From positions 3,782,001 to 3,846,000 of the forward strand of contig NZ_CP130945.1 of NCBI RefSeq assembly GCF_050389805.1: DNA of 64,000 nucleotides. Direction: 5' to 3'. The notes beneath the pieces are model-generated. The model ran no database searches and was not told where the DNA came from. It saw only the letters and a program-made list of their open reading frames with translations. The position numbers and the translations under genes are program-made. Below are positions 32,270 through 39,486 of the stretch, in pieces. The DNA comes from Bacillus_BD sp050389805. Lineage in GTDB: Bacteria; Bacillota; Bacilli; Bacillales; Cytobacillaceae. Every line of letters begins with the position of its first letter. Positions within the stretch are counted from its first letter, which is position 1.

Positions 32270-33004
32270 TTATTTTATTTCTACTAAATCTCCAAGGTCT
32301 TCTTGTAGGTATTCTCTCCATAGAGAGTCTGTATAAGCACGTCTCATATCAGCACCAACGCGAACGATATCGATGCAACGTTGTTGTAATTCAGGTGTAT
32401 CTGCATGATCTAGAACAATTTTATAACCACGCTCACCATGGATTTCATCTGAAACGATGTGTAAATCAAAGAATTCGATTTCTTCGTCTGTAAATCCATA
32501 TTTTTCACGTAATACTGGAGTTTGTTTACGATAAATATCTGGAACCTGTGATTCTAAACCGACGACTAACGCAGCTGTTGCCACTACAAAATGTTCTCTT
32601 GCTGCAACTGCGTAGCACCAGCTTTGAAGTCCTCTTGTTACTGGTGTCATATTATTTGGATCTTGAACTCTTTCTCTTGTTGTTCCACATGCTTCAGCAA
32701 ATCGGATAAGTAGATCTGTATGACGATCTGCAGCAATTTCTTCTTCATACATATTTTGTAAAATAAAGTCTTTTGCAGATTCATATTCTGGGATATCTGG
32801 AGTGTTATGATAAATGTAAGCTAAATAGTTAGCGAATGGTCCTACGTAGTGATAGTGATTTTCTGCCCATCTTGCAAAATGTTTTCTTTCTAGTTTTCCT
32901 TCTGCCCAAGCAACGGTAAATGGAGCTCTTTGACTATGATTTCCTTTAATAGCATCCTCTAAAGCTTTACGAAATTCATCTTTTGATAATAATTCTGTCA
33001 TCAT
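32270..33004 (-). CDS. Heme-oxygenase-like diiron protein (PqqC/CADD-related)
   Basis: A 244-residue all-helical protein of the TenA/PqqC/heme-oxygenase-like fold. Six metal ligands in the order and spacing of the diiron members are visible: Glu88-x6-His95 (EEEIAADRH), Glu151 (GLESQ) and His182-x3-Asp186-x2-His189 (LHIVSDEIHG). CADD of Chlamydia, which makes p-aminobenzoate, uses the same pattern, and other members oxidise amines and fatty acids. The protein is therefore most likely an O2-using oxidase or oxygenase rather than PqqC proper. It heads the operon with aldehyde dehydrogenase and ferredoxin, with two GTATAC sites upstream. Confidence 0.82.
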   Translation of the reverse strand: MMTELLSKDEFRKALEDAIKGNHSQRAPFTVAWAEGKLERKHFARWAENHYHYVGPFANYLAYIYHNTPDIPEYESAKDFILQNMYEEEIAADRHTDLLIRFAEACGTTRERVQDPNNMTPVTRGLQSWCYAVAAREHFVVATAALVVGLESQVPDIYRKQTPVLREKYGFTDEEIEFFDLHIVSDEIHGERGYKIVLDHADTPELQQRCIDIVRVGADMRRAYTDSLWREYLQEDLGDLVEIK

Positions 33005-33037
33005 TAATTCCCTCCATTTTATTAATAGTATTTTATA

Positions 33038-33052
33038 TTTTGTATACCAAAA
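33038..33052. promoter_or_regulatory. Candidate GntR operator upstream of the diiron gene, proximal
   Basis: TTTTGTATACCAAAA, a near-palindrome centred on GTATAC, fits the FadR-type GntR consensus T-n-GTA-n-TAC-n-A closely. It starts 34 bp before the ATG. Confidence 0.6.
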
Positions 33053-33104
33053 TGAATTAAGAAAATTAGGTAACCCTTACACTTTTAACGTGTTTATGAG
33101 GTAT

Positions 33105-33116
33105 TTGGTATACCGT
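33105..33116. promoter_or_regulatory. Candidate GntR operator upstream of the diiron gene, distal
   Basis: TTGGTATACCGT contains the perfect 8-bp palindrome GGTATACC, centred 66 bp from the proximal site. Confidence 0.6.
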
Positions 33117-33198
33117 TAAACATATAATAAAACATCTTTCTAAATTTGTAAACACAATTTTATGAATTTTTTAAATTTTTAATCTATTCTAATTCTAG

Positions 33199-33966
33199 TT
33201 ACTGAACATCCACTCTGATCTTCAGTAATTGTGACAGTTCTCTAACCAAATTGTCTAATGCTTCTTCCACGATCCTCTCTCCAATTTCTCTACTAGCCTT
33301 AGTCGCGTCTCCAATGCATCCATTTTCCGTCATTTCATCATAAGAATAATAGCCTTGAATCGCATTGCCTGGTCTCAATTGTTTCCATCTGCCCTGATCT
33401 TGAATAGTTCCCTTAGTTATTTTGTCTGGTCGAATAAGCTCTGGTGCTAAATATAAAGCTTCTGATACTTCCCGTTCACAACTATGACCGAATAATGGTG
33501 AAGTGATGAATTCTTTAATGGAATGTTTTGCAGAAGCCGTTGTTTTTGCAAAATAAATTTCTACTGACAACTCTTTTGAGAGTGTTAACGATGCGAGATT
33601 TAAAGTAGATTGATTACCTCCATGGGAATTTAATAACAAAAACTTATTAATTCCATGAAACTGTAAAGACGCTATCATATCTCTTAAAATAGCGATTAAA
33701 GTGGTTGGCTGTAACGCAATCGTACCCGGAAAATTCAAATGATGCTGTGAAACTCCCATATTAATTACAGGAGTCACGACTGCATACGGATGCATTCTTT
33801 CACAAAGCTTCTTAGCCATTCTTTCAGCAAGTACAGCATCACAACTTTCTACCATATGCGGTCCATGTTGTTCGTGTGCCCCGATAGGAATAATTGCAAA
33901 TTGGATCGTATCTAATGCATCTTTAACTTCTTCCCATGTCATAGATGTTAAATCATAATATTCCAT
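33199..33966 (-). CDS. Creatininase family amidohydrolase
   Basis: A 255-residue member of the creatininase/formamide hydrolase family, metal-dependent enzymes that open cyclic amides or remove formyl groups. Metal ligands are seen in GAHEQHGPHM (Glu32, His34), SCDAV (Asp43), LNSHGGN (His115) and a C-terminal HSCEREVSEAL segment that holds the Glu (near 164-168). Homologues include creatininase, FAPy deformylase and MftE. It lies 39 bp after the ferredoxin gene in one operon. A lactam or formyl intermediate of the pathway is the likely substrate; this is inference. Confidence 0.85.
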   Translation of the reverse strand: MEYYDLTSMTWEEVKDALDTIQFAIIPIGAHEQHGPHMVESCDAVLAERMAKKLCERMHPYAVVTPVINMGVSQHHLNFPGTIALQPTTLIAILRDMIASLQFHGINKFLLLNSHGGNQSTLNLASLTLSKELSVEIYFAKTTASAKHSIKEFITSPLFGHSCEREVSEALYLAPELIRPDKITKGTIQDQGRWKQLRPGNAIQGYYSYDEMTENGCIGDATKASREIGERIVEEALDNLVRELSQLLKIRVDVQ

Positions 33967-34005
33967 TTTAAGTCACCTGCCTCAGTTCTTTTAAAATATA
34001 ATCTA

Positions 34006-34338
34006 TTATTTCGATAACAAAGATGATTGTTTTTTAGGTGAGGTCACTGTAATATTCTCTTGAGAAATCTCTATATCATTTTGAATGTTCAATTGACACG
34101 TTAATCGATAGCCTTCACTAATTTTATCCCCCAGCATCTTTTCCTCTTTCCAGTTTGGTGCTGAAAGAGTATCAGCCCCATTTACGACTTGGCACACACA
34201 TTTTGTACATCTTCCCATTCCACAACCATACTTTAATTTTGGAAATTGACGAATGCCTGCTAAAACGACTAAATTGGCATTTTCCTTTACTTCCTGTTCA
34301 ATCGTTATACCGTCAACATGAAGGATCACTTTTGGCAT
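34006..34338 (-). CDS. Plant-type 2Fe-2S ferredoxin, island copy 2
   Basis: A 110-residue [2Fe-2S] ferredoxin with ligands YGCGMGRCTKC (C-x4-C-x2-C, about 39-46), an extra Cys in KCVCQ, and a fourth ligand in YRLTCQL near 85. It differs clearly from the copy at 27806, with no basic tail and a different C-terminus. Start ATG 34338 after GGGGCGG. First gene of the operon with the creatininase-like enzyme; two GTATAC sites lie 84-120 bp upstream. Confidence 0.85.
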   Translation of the reverse strand: MPKVILHVDGITIEQEVKENANLVVLAGIRQFPKLKYGCGMGRCTKCVCQVVNGADTLSAPNWKEEKMLGDKISEGYRLTCQLNIQNDIEISQENITVTSPKKQSSLLSK

Positions 34339-34421
34339 AAAACCGCCCCTTTTCTTTTTTATTTGTTTAAATATAAAAATAAATTAGAAAATTTTGAATT
34401 CTTATTGAACATTTTACCACC

Positions 34422-34433
34422 TTGGTATACAAT
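34422..34433. promoter_or_regulatory. Candidate GntR operator upstream of ferredoxin 2, first site
   Basis: TTGGTATACAAT, centred on GTATAC. Paired with the next site 24 bp away centre to centre. Confidence 0.6.
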
Positions 34434-34446
34434 ATTCAATAGAAAA

Positions 34447-34458
34447 TGGTATACAAAA
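34447..34458. promoter_or_regulatory. Candidate GntR operator upstream of ferredoxin 2, second site
   Basis: TGGTATACAAAA with central GTATAC at 34449-34454. The pair could serve ferredoxin 2 on the minus strand or the 111-residue gene on the plus strand. Confidence 0.6.
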
Positions 34459-34550
34459 TTCCGAAAGAGAGGTGAAATTTTAAAATCACCTAAAAAACTG
34501 CGTTTATATCAATGTTTAGAACATTAAAAATAAAAGCTGTTTTAAAGTTT

Positions 34551-34703
34551 TTGGTTGATTTTGACTATTGTTGATAGGAGTAGAAGTCCCAAAGACTCCT
34601 ATGGGGGAAGCGAAAAAGGCAAGACAACTTAAGACATCAAGATAGGTAGCTCAAGGGTAAATGAGCAGAAAACGATGTACCTGAAACAGAAATCAACAAC
34701 CAA
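34551..34703 (-). repeat. Dispersed repeat family B, copy 4
   Basis: Ends in inverted repeats TTGGTTGATTTT and AGAAATCAACAACCAA. Contains the AGGAGTAGAAGTC and GACTCCTATGGGGGAAGCG segments, the reverse of the GCTTCTCCCGTAGGAGTC part in copy 2. It lies between the paired operators and the start of the 111-residue gene. Confidence 0.8.
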
Positions 34704-34737
34704 ATTAAATCCAAATCTAAAAATAGGAGTGAGTGTA

Positions 34738-35073
34738 ATGGAAAAGTATATTGTATTAACAAATAAGGATTCCTTTCAAACTGTTTTAGATAATGATGGA
34801 TTCCAGCCTATAGAAACCTATCATTTTTATTTCTTTAATGAATTAAAATCTAAATATACCATTGCCAAGATTGTAAAGGATTCTTTTAAAATTCAACTAT
34901 ATGAAAAATATGAAGGAAAAGAATATATTAACAACATCCATGTAAAGTTCTTTGAAACATTTCCAACTATTGAAGAAGCTAGAGAAGAATTAAATGAAAT
35001 TGTAAAAGCATCTGGTAACGGAGAAGATTCTAAATACTCGAAGTTAGTTAAATCTGAGGATCTTGCTGTATAA
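34738..35073 (+). CDS. Uncharacterised 111-residue soluble protein of the island
   Basis: I do not recognise this family. The protein is soluble, mixed alpha/beta, with many aromatic residues (TYHFYFFNEL) and an acidic helical C-terminus (TIEEAREELNEIV). The longer frame starts inside the family B repeat at 34675; ATG 34738 with AGGAG at 8 nt is the real start. It has its own terminator (35125-35149). It may be driven from the GTATAC pair at 34422-34458, with the repeat in its leader. Confidence 0.65.
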   Translation: MEKYIVLTNKDSFQTVLDNDGFQPIETYHFYFFNELKSKYTIAKIVKDSFKIQLYEKYEGKEYINNIHVKFFETFPTIEEAREELNEIVKASGNGEDSKYSKLVKSEDLAV

Positions 35074-35124
35074 AAGGCTTGTTCAGGATTCTACCTTAAC
35101 TGCTTAATAAGAAGATATTTTTAT

Positions 35125-35149
35125 CCGGAGATGAAGAATTTCACTCCGG
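35125..35149 (+). terminator. Intrinsic terminator after the 111-residue gene
   Basis: CCGGAG / CTCCGG with a 13-nt loop, then TTTT on the plus strand. Confidence 0.7.
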
Positions 35150-35187
35150 TTTTCATTATTTATAGATAAAAATGAACAAAAAAAGAA

Positions 35188-35204
35188 CCGTCACCATGTG
35201 ACGG
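35188..35204 (-). terminator. Intrinsic terminator after the 28-residue open frame
   Basis: CCGTCAC / GTGACGG with a 3-nt loop, followed on the minus strand by TTCTTTTTTTG. Confidence 0.8.
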
Positions 35205-35214
35205 GAAATATGGA

Positions 35215-35301
35215 TTAAAACTTTAATGTTTTTCTCAATGAGGCCAATTTTTTTTCAGCCTTTTGTGCAGCCTTTTTTGAGTAGAATAAATATTTAAACA
35301 A
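35215..35301 (-). CDS. Possible 28-residue basic peptide
   Basis: A short frame with TTG start 7 nt after GGGGGT, a normal stop and a terminator 10 bp further. The product starts MFKYLFYSKK, is amphipathic and strongly basic (nine Lys and one Arg) and forms a likely helix with Ala and Lys repeats (KKAAQKAEKKLASL). It is divergent from the large membrane protein gene at 35484, so the two GTATAC sites between them could control both. Too short for a confident call. Confidence 0.45.
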   Translation of the reverse strand: MFKYLFYSKKAAQKAEKKLASLRKTLKF

Positions 35302-35363
35302 CTTGATTACCCCCTAATCATTTGTTACTTTTATCTTACTACATTCTATGCAAAAATCAATCA

Positions 35364-35377
35364 AATTGTATACCAAA
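35364..35377. promoter_or_regulatory. Candidate GntR operator, left site of the 35.4-kb pair
   Basis: AATTGTATACCAAA, with GTATAC at 35368-35373; a second half-like ATACCAAA follows directly. Confidence 0.6.
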
Positions 35378-35436
35378 TACCAAATTTAATTTAAAAATAG
35401 TGAAATTTCAGTTAAATTAAACATGAAAAACAGGTG

Positions 35437-35448
35437 TTGGTATACCAC
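35437..35448. promoter_or_regulatory. Candidate GntR operator, right site of the 35.4-kb pair
   Basis: GTTGGTATACCAC, with the perfect palindrome TGGTATACCA at its centre, 36 bp before the start of the membrane protein gene and 72 bp from the left site. Confidence 0.62.
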
Positions 35449-35483
35449 GAAACGGTCAATTATATTTTAAATGGGGGTGTGCC

Positions 35484-36857
35484 ATGTTACGTTTATTGTT
35501 TTTATCGGTCATTATTTTATATTTAGTGTCAACCCTATTTCCAATCTTTAAAATAGGTTGGCTCCTATCAGGGATGTGTTTTGTAATAGTCATTATGACT
35601 GTAGGTAAAGTGAAAAAACTAGTCAGAGTGTTAGGTTGCTTCTTTTTACTATTAGGGGGATGGTTGTTATGTCACAGCGGTGCTAGTTGGCAGCAATACA
35701 TCCTATCATTTGGTCCGATGCTCGATCTGCTAACCCTTTTTTCACTTGTTCCGATTTTAGGTATCCCGATTAAAATTGGCGATTATAACGAAAGTTTAAA
35801 AACCATTATTCAAAAAAAGGTAAAAACGACCGGACAACTATATATGTTAACATCAGGTATTTCGTATTTTTTTAGTATTTTTATGAACTTGGCCACTTTA
35901 CCGATGACCTACTACTCAATGAAACCAGCGTTACCTCATTTTCCGATCAAAGAGAAAAATCGCTTCATGAGTAGAGCAATCACCCGTGGCTTTGCAATGC
36001 CTTTACTTTGGGCACCGGTTACACCGATTGTTGGAATTGTTGTAACGATGACTGGTGTAAGCTGGGTATCCATTTTACCATTTGTTATTCCTTTAAGTGT
36101 AATGGGTCTATTCATTGATTGGCAACTAGGACAAAAAAAATCTACTCAAAAGGTAGAAGTACTAAACCATAATGAGCAAGCTGCAACTGCCGAGGGATCC
36201 CCTACTCATTCCCCAAAAAGGGTACTTCATATTTTAGTTGCTATCTTAATTTTTAACTTATTCATGTCTTTTTTTGAATCAACATTTGATTTATCTTTCC
36301 TTATTCTTGTTTCGATTTTAGTGATCCCGTTTTCACTAACCTGGTCACTTATGATTCATAAAGGGAAGGAATATATCGTTCAATTGCTTGATCAATTAAA
36401 AGGAATATCGATTACGATGAAGGATCAATTTTTCATTTTTTTATGTGCAGGTTTTTTTATTTCTACGATCCACCTTTCAAAAAGTAATGAGGTGCTGAAT
36501 CATTGGGTTTTAACTCTTGTGGATGCTATTGGGGCTGAAATTTTTATTCTCCTGTTGCCACTTATCCCACTAGCCCTAGCGTTTATCGGACTACACCCAG
36601 CCGTTAGTCTATCTCTTGTCGCTGGATCCTTGGATCCAAGTGTAATTGGTATATCACCACATATTCTAACTGTTTCTATGTTAATCGGTGCCGTTTCTTC
36701 CTTTTTAGTCGGTCCTTATAATGCAACACTAGGACTGATGTCTAATATTTTAAAAGAGAGTTCATTTAAGGTTTCCAATTGGAATCTTTCTTTTACTTCT
36801 GTATATATTGGATTTTCACTTCTCTATCTTTTAGTTTTAAATATGTTTCTTGGCTAA
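35484..36857 (+). CDS. Large polytopic membrane protein, probable ion-transporter superfamily permease
   Basis: A 457-residue protein with about ten membrane helices in two halves joined by a polar linker (about 215-245). Paired re-entrant-like loops (FMNLATLPMTYYSM near 128-141 and IGLHPAVSLSLVAGS near 371-385; SSFLVGPYNATLGLMSN near 404-420) recall the ArsB/CitM/DcuC ion transporter superfamily. I do not assign a named family. Its GTATAC sites suggest it imports a substrate of the island pathway. Strong GGGGGTG site before ATG 35484. Confidence 0.72.
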   Translation: MLRLLFLSVIILYLVSTLFPIFKIGWLLSGMCFVIVIMTVGKVKKLVRVLGCFFLLLGGWLLCHSGASWQQYILSFGPMLDLLTLFSLVPILGIPIKIGDYNESLKTIIQKKVKTTGQLYMLTSGISYFFSIFMNLATLPMTYYSMKPALPHFPIKEKNRFMSRAITRGFAMPLLWAPVTPIVGIVVTMTGVSWVSILPFVIPLSVMGLFIDWQLGQKKSTQKVEVLNHNEQAATAEGSPTHSPKRVLHILVAILIFNLFMSFFESTFDLSFLILVSILVIPFSLTWSLMIHKGKEYIVQLLDQLKGISITMKDQFFIFLCAGFFISTIHLSKSNEVLNHWVLTLVDAIGAEIFILLLPLIPLALAFIGLHPAVSLSLVAGSLDPSVIGISPHILTVSMLIGAVSSFLVGPYNATLGLMSNILKESSFKVSNWNLSFTSVYIGFSLLYLLVLNMFLG

Positions 36858-36873
36858 AGCAAAAACCATATAA

Positions 36874-36907
36874 AAAAAGGTGCATTGCCCTAGCAATGCA
36901 CCTTTTT
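36874..36907. terminator. Bidirectional terminator inside the island
   Basis: A 15-bp perfect stem (36874-36888 with 36893-36907), 4-nt loop, between two convergent genes. Confidence 0.88.
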
Positions 36908-36911
36908 ATCC

Positions 36912-37571
36912 TTATTTATTTTGAATTTCCGTTACAATACGTTTCGCAAAATGACCTAAATTGCCCTCATAATAAGATTTAATGACTTGAGGTGCAATCG
37001 ATGTCAGTGCCCTTCCGACATAATCTGAAGATAGCCCCTTTTCTTCCATAATCGATTCAATCTTCATCGCGGCTTTAATACTATAATAAGTAGCTATTTT
37101 ATTCACTTCATTTAGCGTTTCTTCAGAGTCTACAACTATTTTACCCTGATAATTGAATAAGTCTGCTACCCCACTTGGTATAGGAGATTCCGTAATAAAT
37201 AAGCCATTTCCATTATCTAACAAATCTTTTGAATGTCCCATATACTTAATGCCTGTAATCGTTAAATCCGGAAATTGCTCTTTCAAATCGCTTGTCAAAA
37301 GGGCTGTTGCCATATTAATGAATTCGCTCTTTGGGCTTGTACCAAACTCAGTAAGGAACGGAGCGATATCTTTTGCTGATAATGCCAGTATGATATAATC
37401 CATTTCACTTAATTCTTTTTTCGTCAGCACATAACCATTACTATACTTTTTAACAAACTGTTCTGCCTTTGTTCGATCAGGGTGAGAAATCCCAATACGG
37501 ATGTCATTTAGGCACCAATGTTTCATTAATGCTGTTCCTAATCTCCCAATTCCGACTAAAGCAACTTTCAT
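36912..37571 (-). CDS. ProC-like NAD(P)-binding oxidoreductase
   Basis: A 219-residue protein with a Rossmann start (KVALVGIGRLGTALMKHW, GxGxxG at 7-12) and a C-terminal helical part like pyrroline-5-carboxylate reductase (EKGLSSDYVGRALTSIAPQ). It is about 45 residues shorter than ProC, and the proline-site loop is altered, so reduction of a different imine or a regulatory role is possible. It follows the transporter gene by 67 bp on the same strand, and both lie under the GTATAC site at 39154. Confidence 0.72.
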   Translation of the reverse strand: MKVALVGIGRLGTALMKHWCLNDIRIGISHPDRTKAEQFVKKYSNGYVLTKKELSEMDYIILALSAKDIAPFLTEFGTSPKSEFINMATALLTSDLKEQFPDLTITGIKYMGHSKDLLDNGNGLFITESPIPSGVADLFNYQGKIVVDSEETLNEVNKIATYYSIKAAMKIESIMEEKGLSSDYVGRALTSIAPQVIKSYYEGNLGHFAKRIVTEIQNK

Positions 37572-37638
37572 AATGCTCTCCTTACTGATGCTATAATTTA
37601 AACACTATTATAAATTTTAAGTTAATTAAATAAATACT

Positions 37639-39087
37639 CTACCATATCAAAACGGCTACTAATGTTGATAAGAATAACCCCATGATGACTGGAGTAAAGT
37701 TTTTCCGTGCTAATTCCATTGGCGATAATTTTAAGAAACCAGCTATTGCAACTAGTGATGACCAAGCAACGATTGTTCCACCTGCCCAAATCGCTCCCAT
37801 CTGTCCAATGGCCGCTAATGTAGAAGGATCAATTCCATTGCCAGTAGCTAACGCTCCGGATAATGCACCTGTTAATGGTAACCCAGAAAAACCTGAACCG
37901 TCAAGACCTGTTACGATCCCAACAATAAGGAGACCAAATCCTGCTAAGAATGGATTTTGCGGAATATAGGATTGTGCTGCTTGAATGACATCAAATAGAA
38001 ACGCTGGTTTTGCTACATCTTCTCCAAGCGAAAGAATCGCGCCAGTAAAATCAGAACTACCCATGAAGAAAAACCCGGCAATCGGAATAACAGGTGCCAT
38101 TGCTTTAAAGGCAAAAACAAATCCGTCTGTTAAATGATCACTCACTTTATCAAGGGCATGGATTCGATTCATCGCAAGGGTGGCTAAGATTAAGAGAATA
38201 ACTGCTACACCGCCAATAAAGGCTGCTCCATCTCCTCCTTCAAGACCCGTACCACCGGTAAATTTATTGGTAAACATATAAATCATAACCGCTAATAATG
38301 ATAGAGGTACTAAAACGGCAAAAAACTTCCCGTAGCTTTGTTTTCTTTTCGCTAACTCAGGTTCTTCAATGGCTGCAGCCAGCTCTTCTGATGCGGAGAA
38401 ATACGCTTTTTCTTCTGCATTGAATACTCGATTCGATTTTAAAAGTGAATTATCTTTGATGACTTTATAATTTCTTATATATACGTATAGAAGTGCACTT
38501 AATCCAGTAATAAGGGATAGAACTAACGCTTTATCTGTCACTGGTGCTGTTTCAATTCCTGCGGCTGTTGCACTTAGCATTGGTGCAACCTGCATAATGT
38601 AGTCTGAGGATAAGGCCATACCTTGGCCTGCGATACAAACAACCATCGCTGCGGTCATTAAAGGTAAACCTGCTCTTACTGCGGCTGGTACTAGGAGAGC
38701 ACAGATTAAAGGAACGGCTGGTGTTGGCCAAAAAAACAGGGAAATGATATAGGTTGCTCCAAGTAAGATTAAGAATGAAACATGCCCATTTACCATTACT
38801 TTTTGAATCGGTGCAACCATTCTTTGGTCGGCTCCAAGGTCCTTTAAAGCATTTAGCATTGCGATCATTAACGTGATGATCAAGAAAATACTAAATAATT
38901 CTCTTGCAGCCACTAAATTGGCATTAAATACAGCTTGAAATCCTGAGACTAGACTTCCTTTGTAGAATGCAGCAACAAGAAAGGTTCCTATAAGAACTGG
39001 CAATACAACGCCTTTTCTAAAAAGCATGGTTATAATTACCGACAGAGTCACCAACACGTAGATCCAGTGTGCAAATGTTAATTCCAT
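37639..39087 (-). CDS. Large polytopic membrane transporter of the island
   Basis: A 482-residue protein with about twelve hydrophobic segments, a central polar loop (about 215-250) and Gly-rich motifs in the C-terminal half (GLDGSGFSGLPLTGALSGALATGNG, split over 392-416). It resembles GntP/ion-transporter-type symporters but I cannot name the family. First gene of a two-gene unit with the ProC-like reductase. Strong GGAGGGG before ATG 39087. Confidence 0.75.
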   Translation of the reverse strand: MELTFAHWIYVLVTLSVIITMLFRKGVVLPVLIGTFLVAAFYKGSLVSGFQAVFNANLVAARELFSIFLIITLMIAMLNALKDLGADQRMVAPIQKVMVNGHVSFLILLGATYIISLFFWPTPAVPLICALLVPAAVRAGLPLMTAAMVVCIAGQGMALSSDYIMQVAPMLSATAAGIETAPVTDKALVLSLITGLSALLYVYIRNYKVIKDNSLLKSNRVFNAEEKAYFSASEELAAAIEEPELAKRKQSYGKFFAVLVPLSLLAVMIYMFTNKFTGGTGLEGGDGAAFIGGVAVILLILATLAMNRIHALDKVSDHLTDGFVFAFKAMAPVIPIAGFFFMGSSDFTGAILSLGEDVAKPAFLFDVIQAAQSYIPQNPFLAGFGLLIVGIVTGLDGSGFSGLPLTGALSGALATGNGIDPSTLAAIGQMGAIWAGGTIVAWSSLVAIAGFLKLSPMELARKNFTPVIMGLFLSTLVAVLIW

Positions 39088-39151
39088 ATTTCCCCTCCAT
39101 TATTAAAATATTTTAAAACTGATTCATTCCAACTTCTTTTTGTATTTCGTA

Positions 39152-39167
39152 TATTGTATACCTAAAT
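39152..39167. promoter_or_regulatory. Candidate GntR operator upstream of the island transporter
   Basis: TATTGTATACCTAAAT, with GTATAC at 39156-39161, 65 bp before the start. A worn second copy (TTTCGTATATTG) begins about 10 bp earlier. Confidence 0.55.
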
Positions 39168-39307
39168 TTTCTCGAACAAACCACCCCTTTTTCACTATCG
39201 TGATAATGTTAATAATATACCATCAATATTCTTAATTGTCCAAACAATTTTGAATATTACATAATTTTATTTTTATAGGTATTTTTTACTTGTGAATAAA
39301 CAGAAGA

Positions 39308-39444
39308 CTGTTAAATCTGTTGTTAATAGTAGTGGAAAGCACGAATACCTCTTGCGGGAAAAGCGAAACAAGCAAGACACCGGAGACAAAAAGTGTCGAG
39401 ATGGATCGGGATAGTTGAGAGGAAAGCAACAACCTAGTTAACAG
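39308..39444 (-). repeat. Dispersed repeat family B, copy 5
   Basis: Terminal inverted repeat CTGTTAA ... TTAACAG plus GTTGTTAATAG / GCAACAACC. The middle has CCTCTTGCGGGAAAAGCG and an inner hairpin GACACC..GGAGACAAAAAGTGTC. It separates the second GntR gene's terminator from the transporter promoter. Confidence 0.75.
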
Positions 39445-39451
39445 GTCGAAC

Positions 39452-39484
39452 AAAAAAAAGAAAAGCAAAGCTTCTCTTTTTTTA
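39452..39484 (-). terminator. Intrinsic terminator after the second GntR gene
   Basis: Stem of A/T-rich arms with AGAGAAGC / GCTTTTCT centre and a 3-nt loop, then a run of T on the minus strand. Confidence 0.75.
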
Positions 39485-39486
39485 GA

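Noticed and set aside
32270..33004. PqqC or thiaminase TenA
   Set aside because: No PQQ or thiamine genes are close, and the full diiron ligand set is present, which PqqC and TenA lack.
34318..34527. 69-codon plus-strand frame across the ferredoxin 2 promoter
   Set aside because: It begins inside the ferredoxin coding start on the other strand and covers the operator pair; no ribosome site at a usable start.
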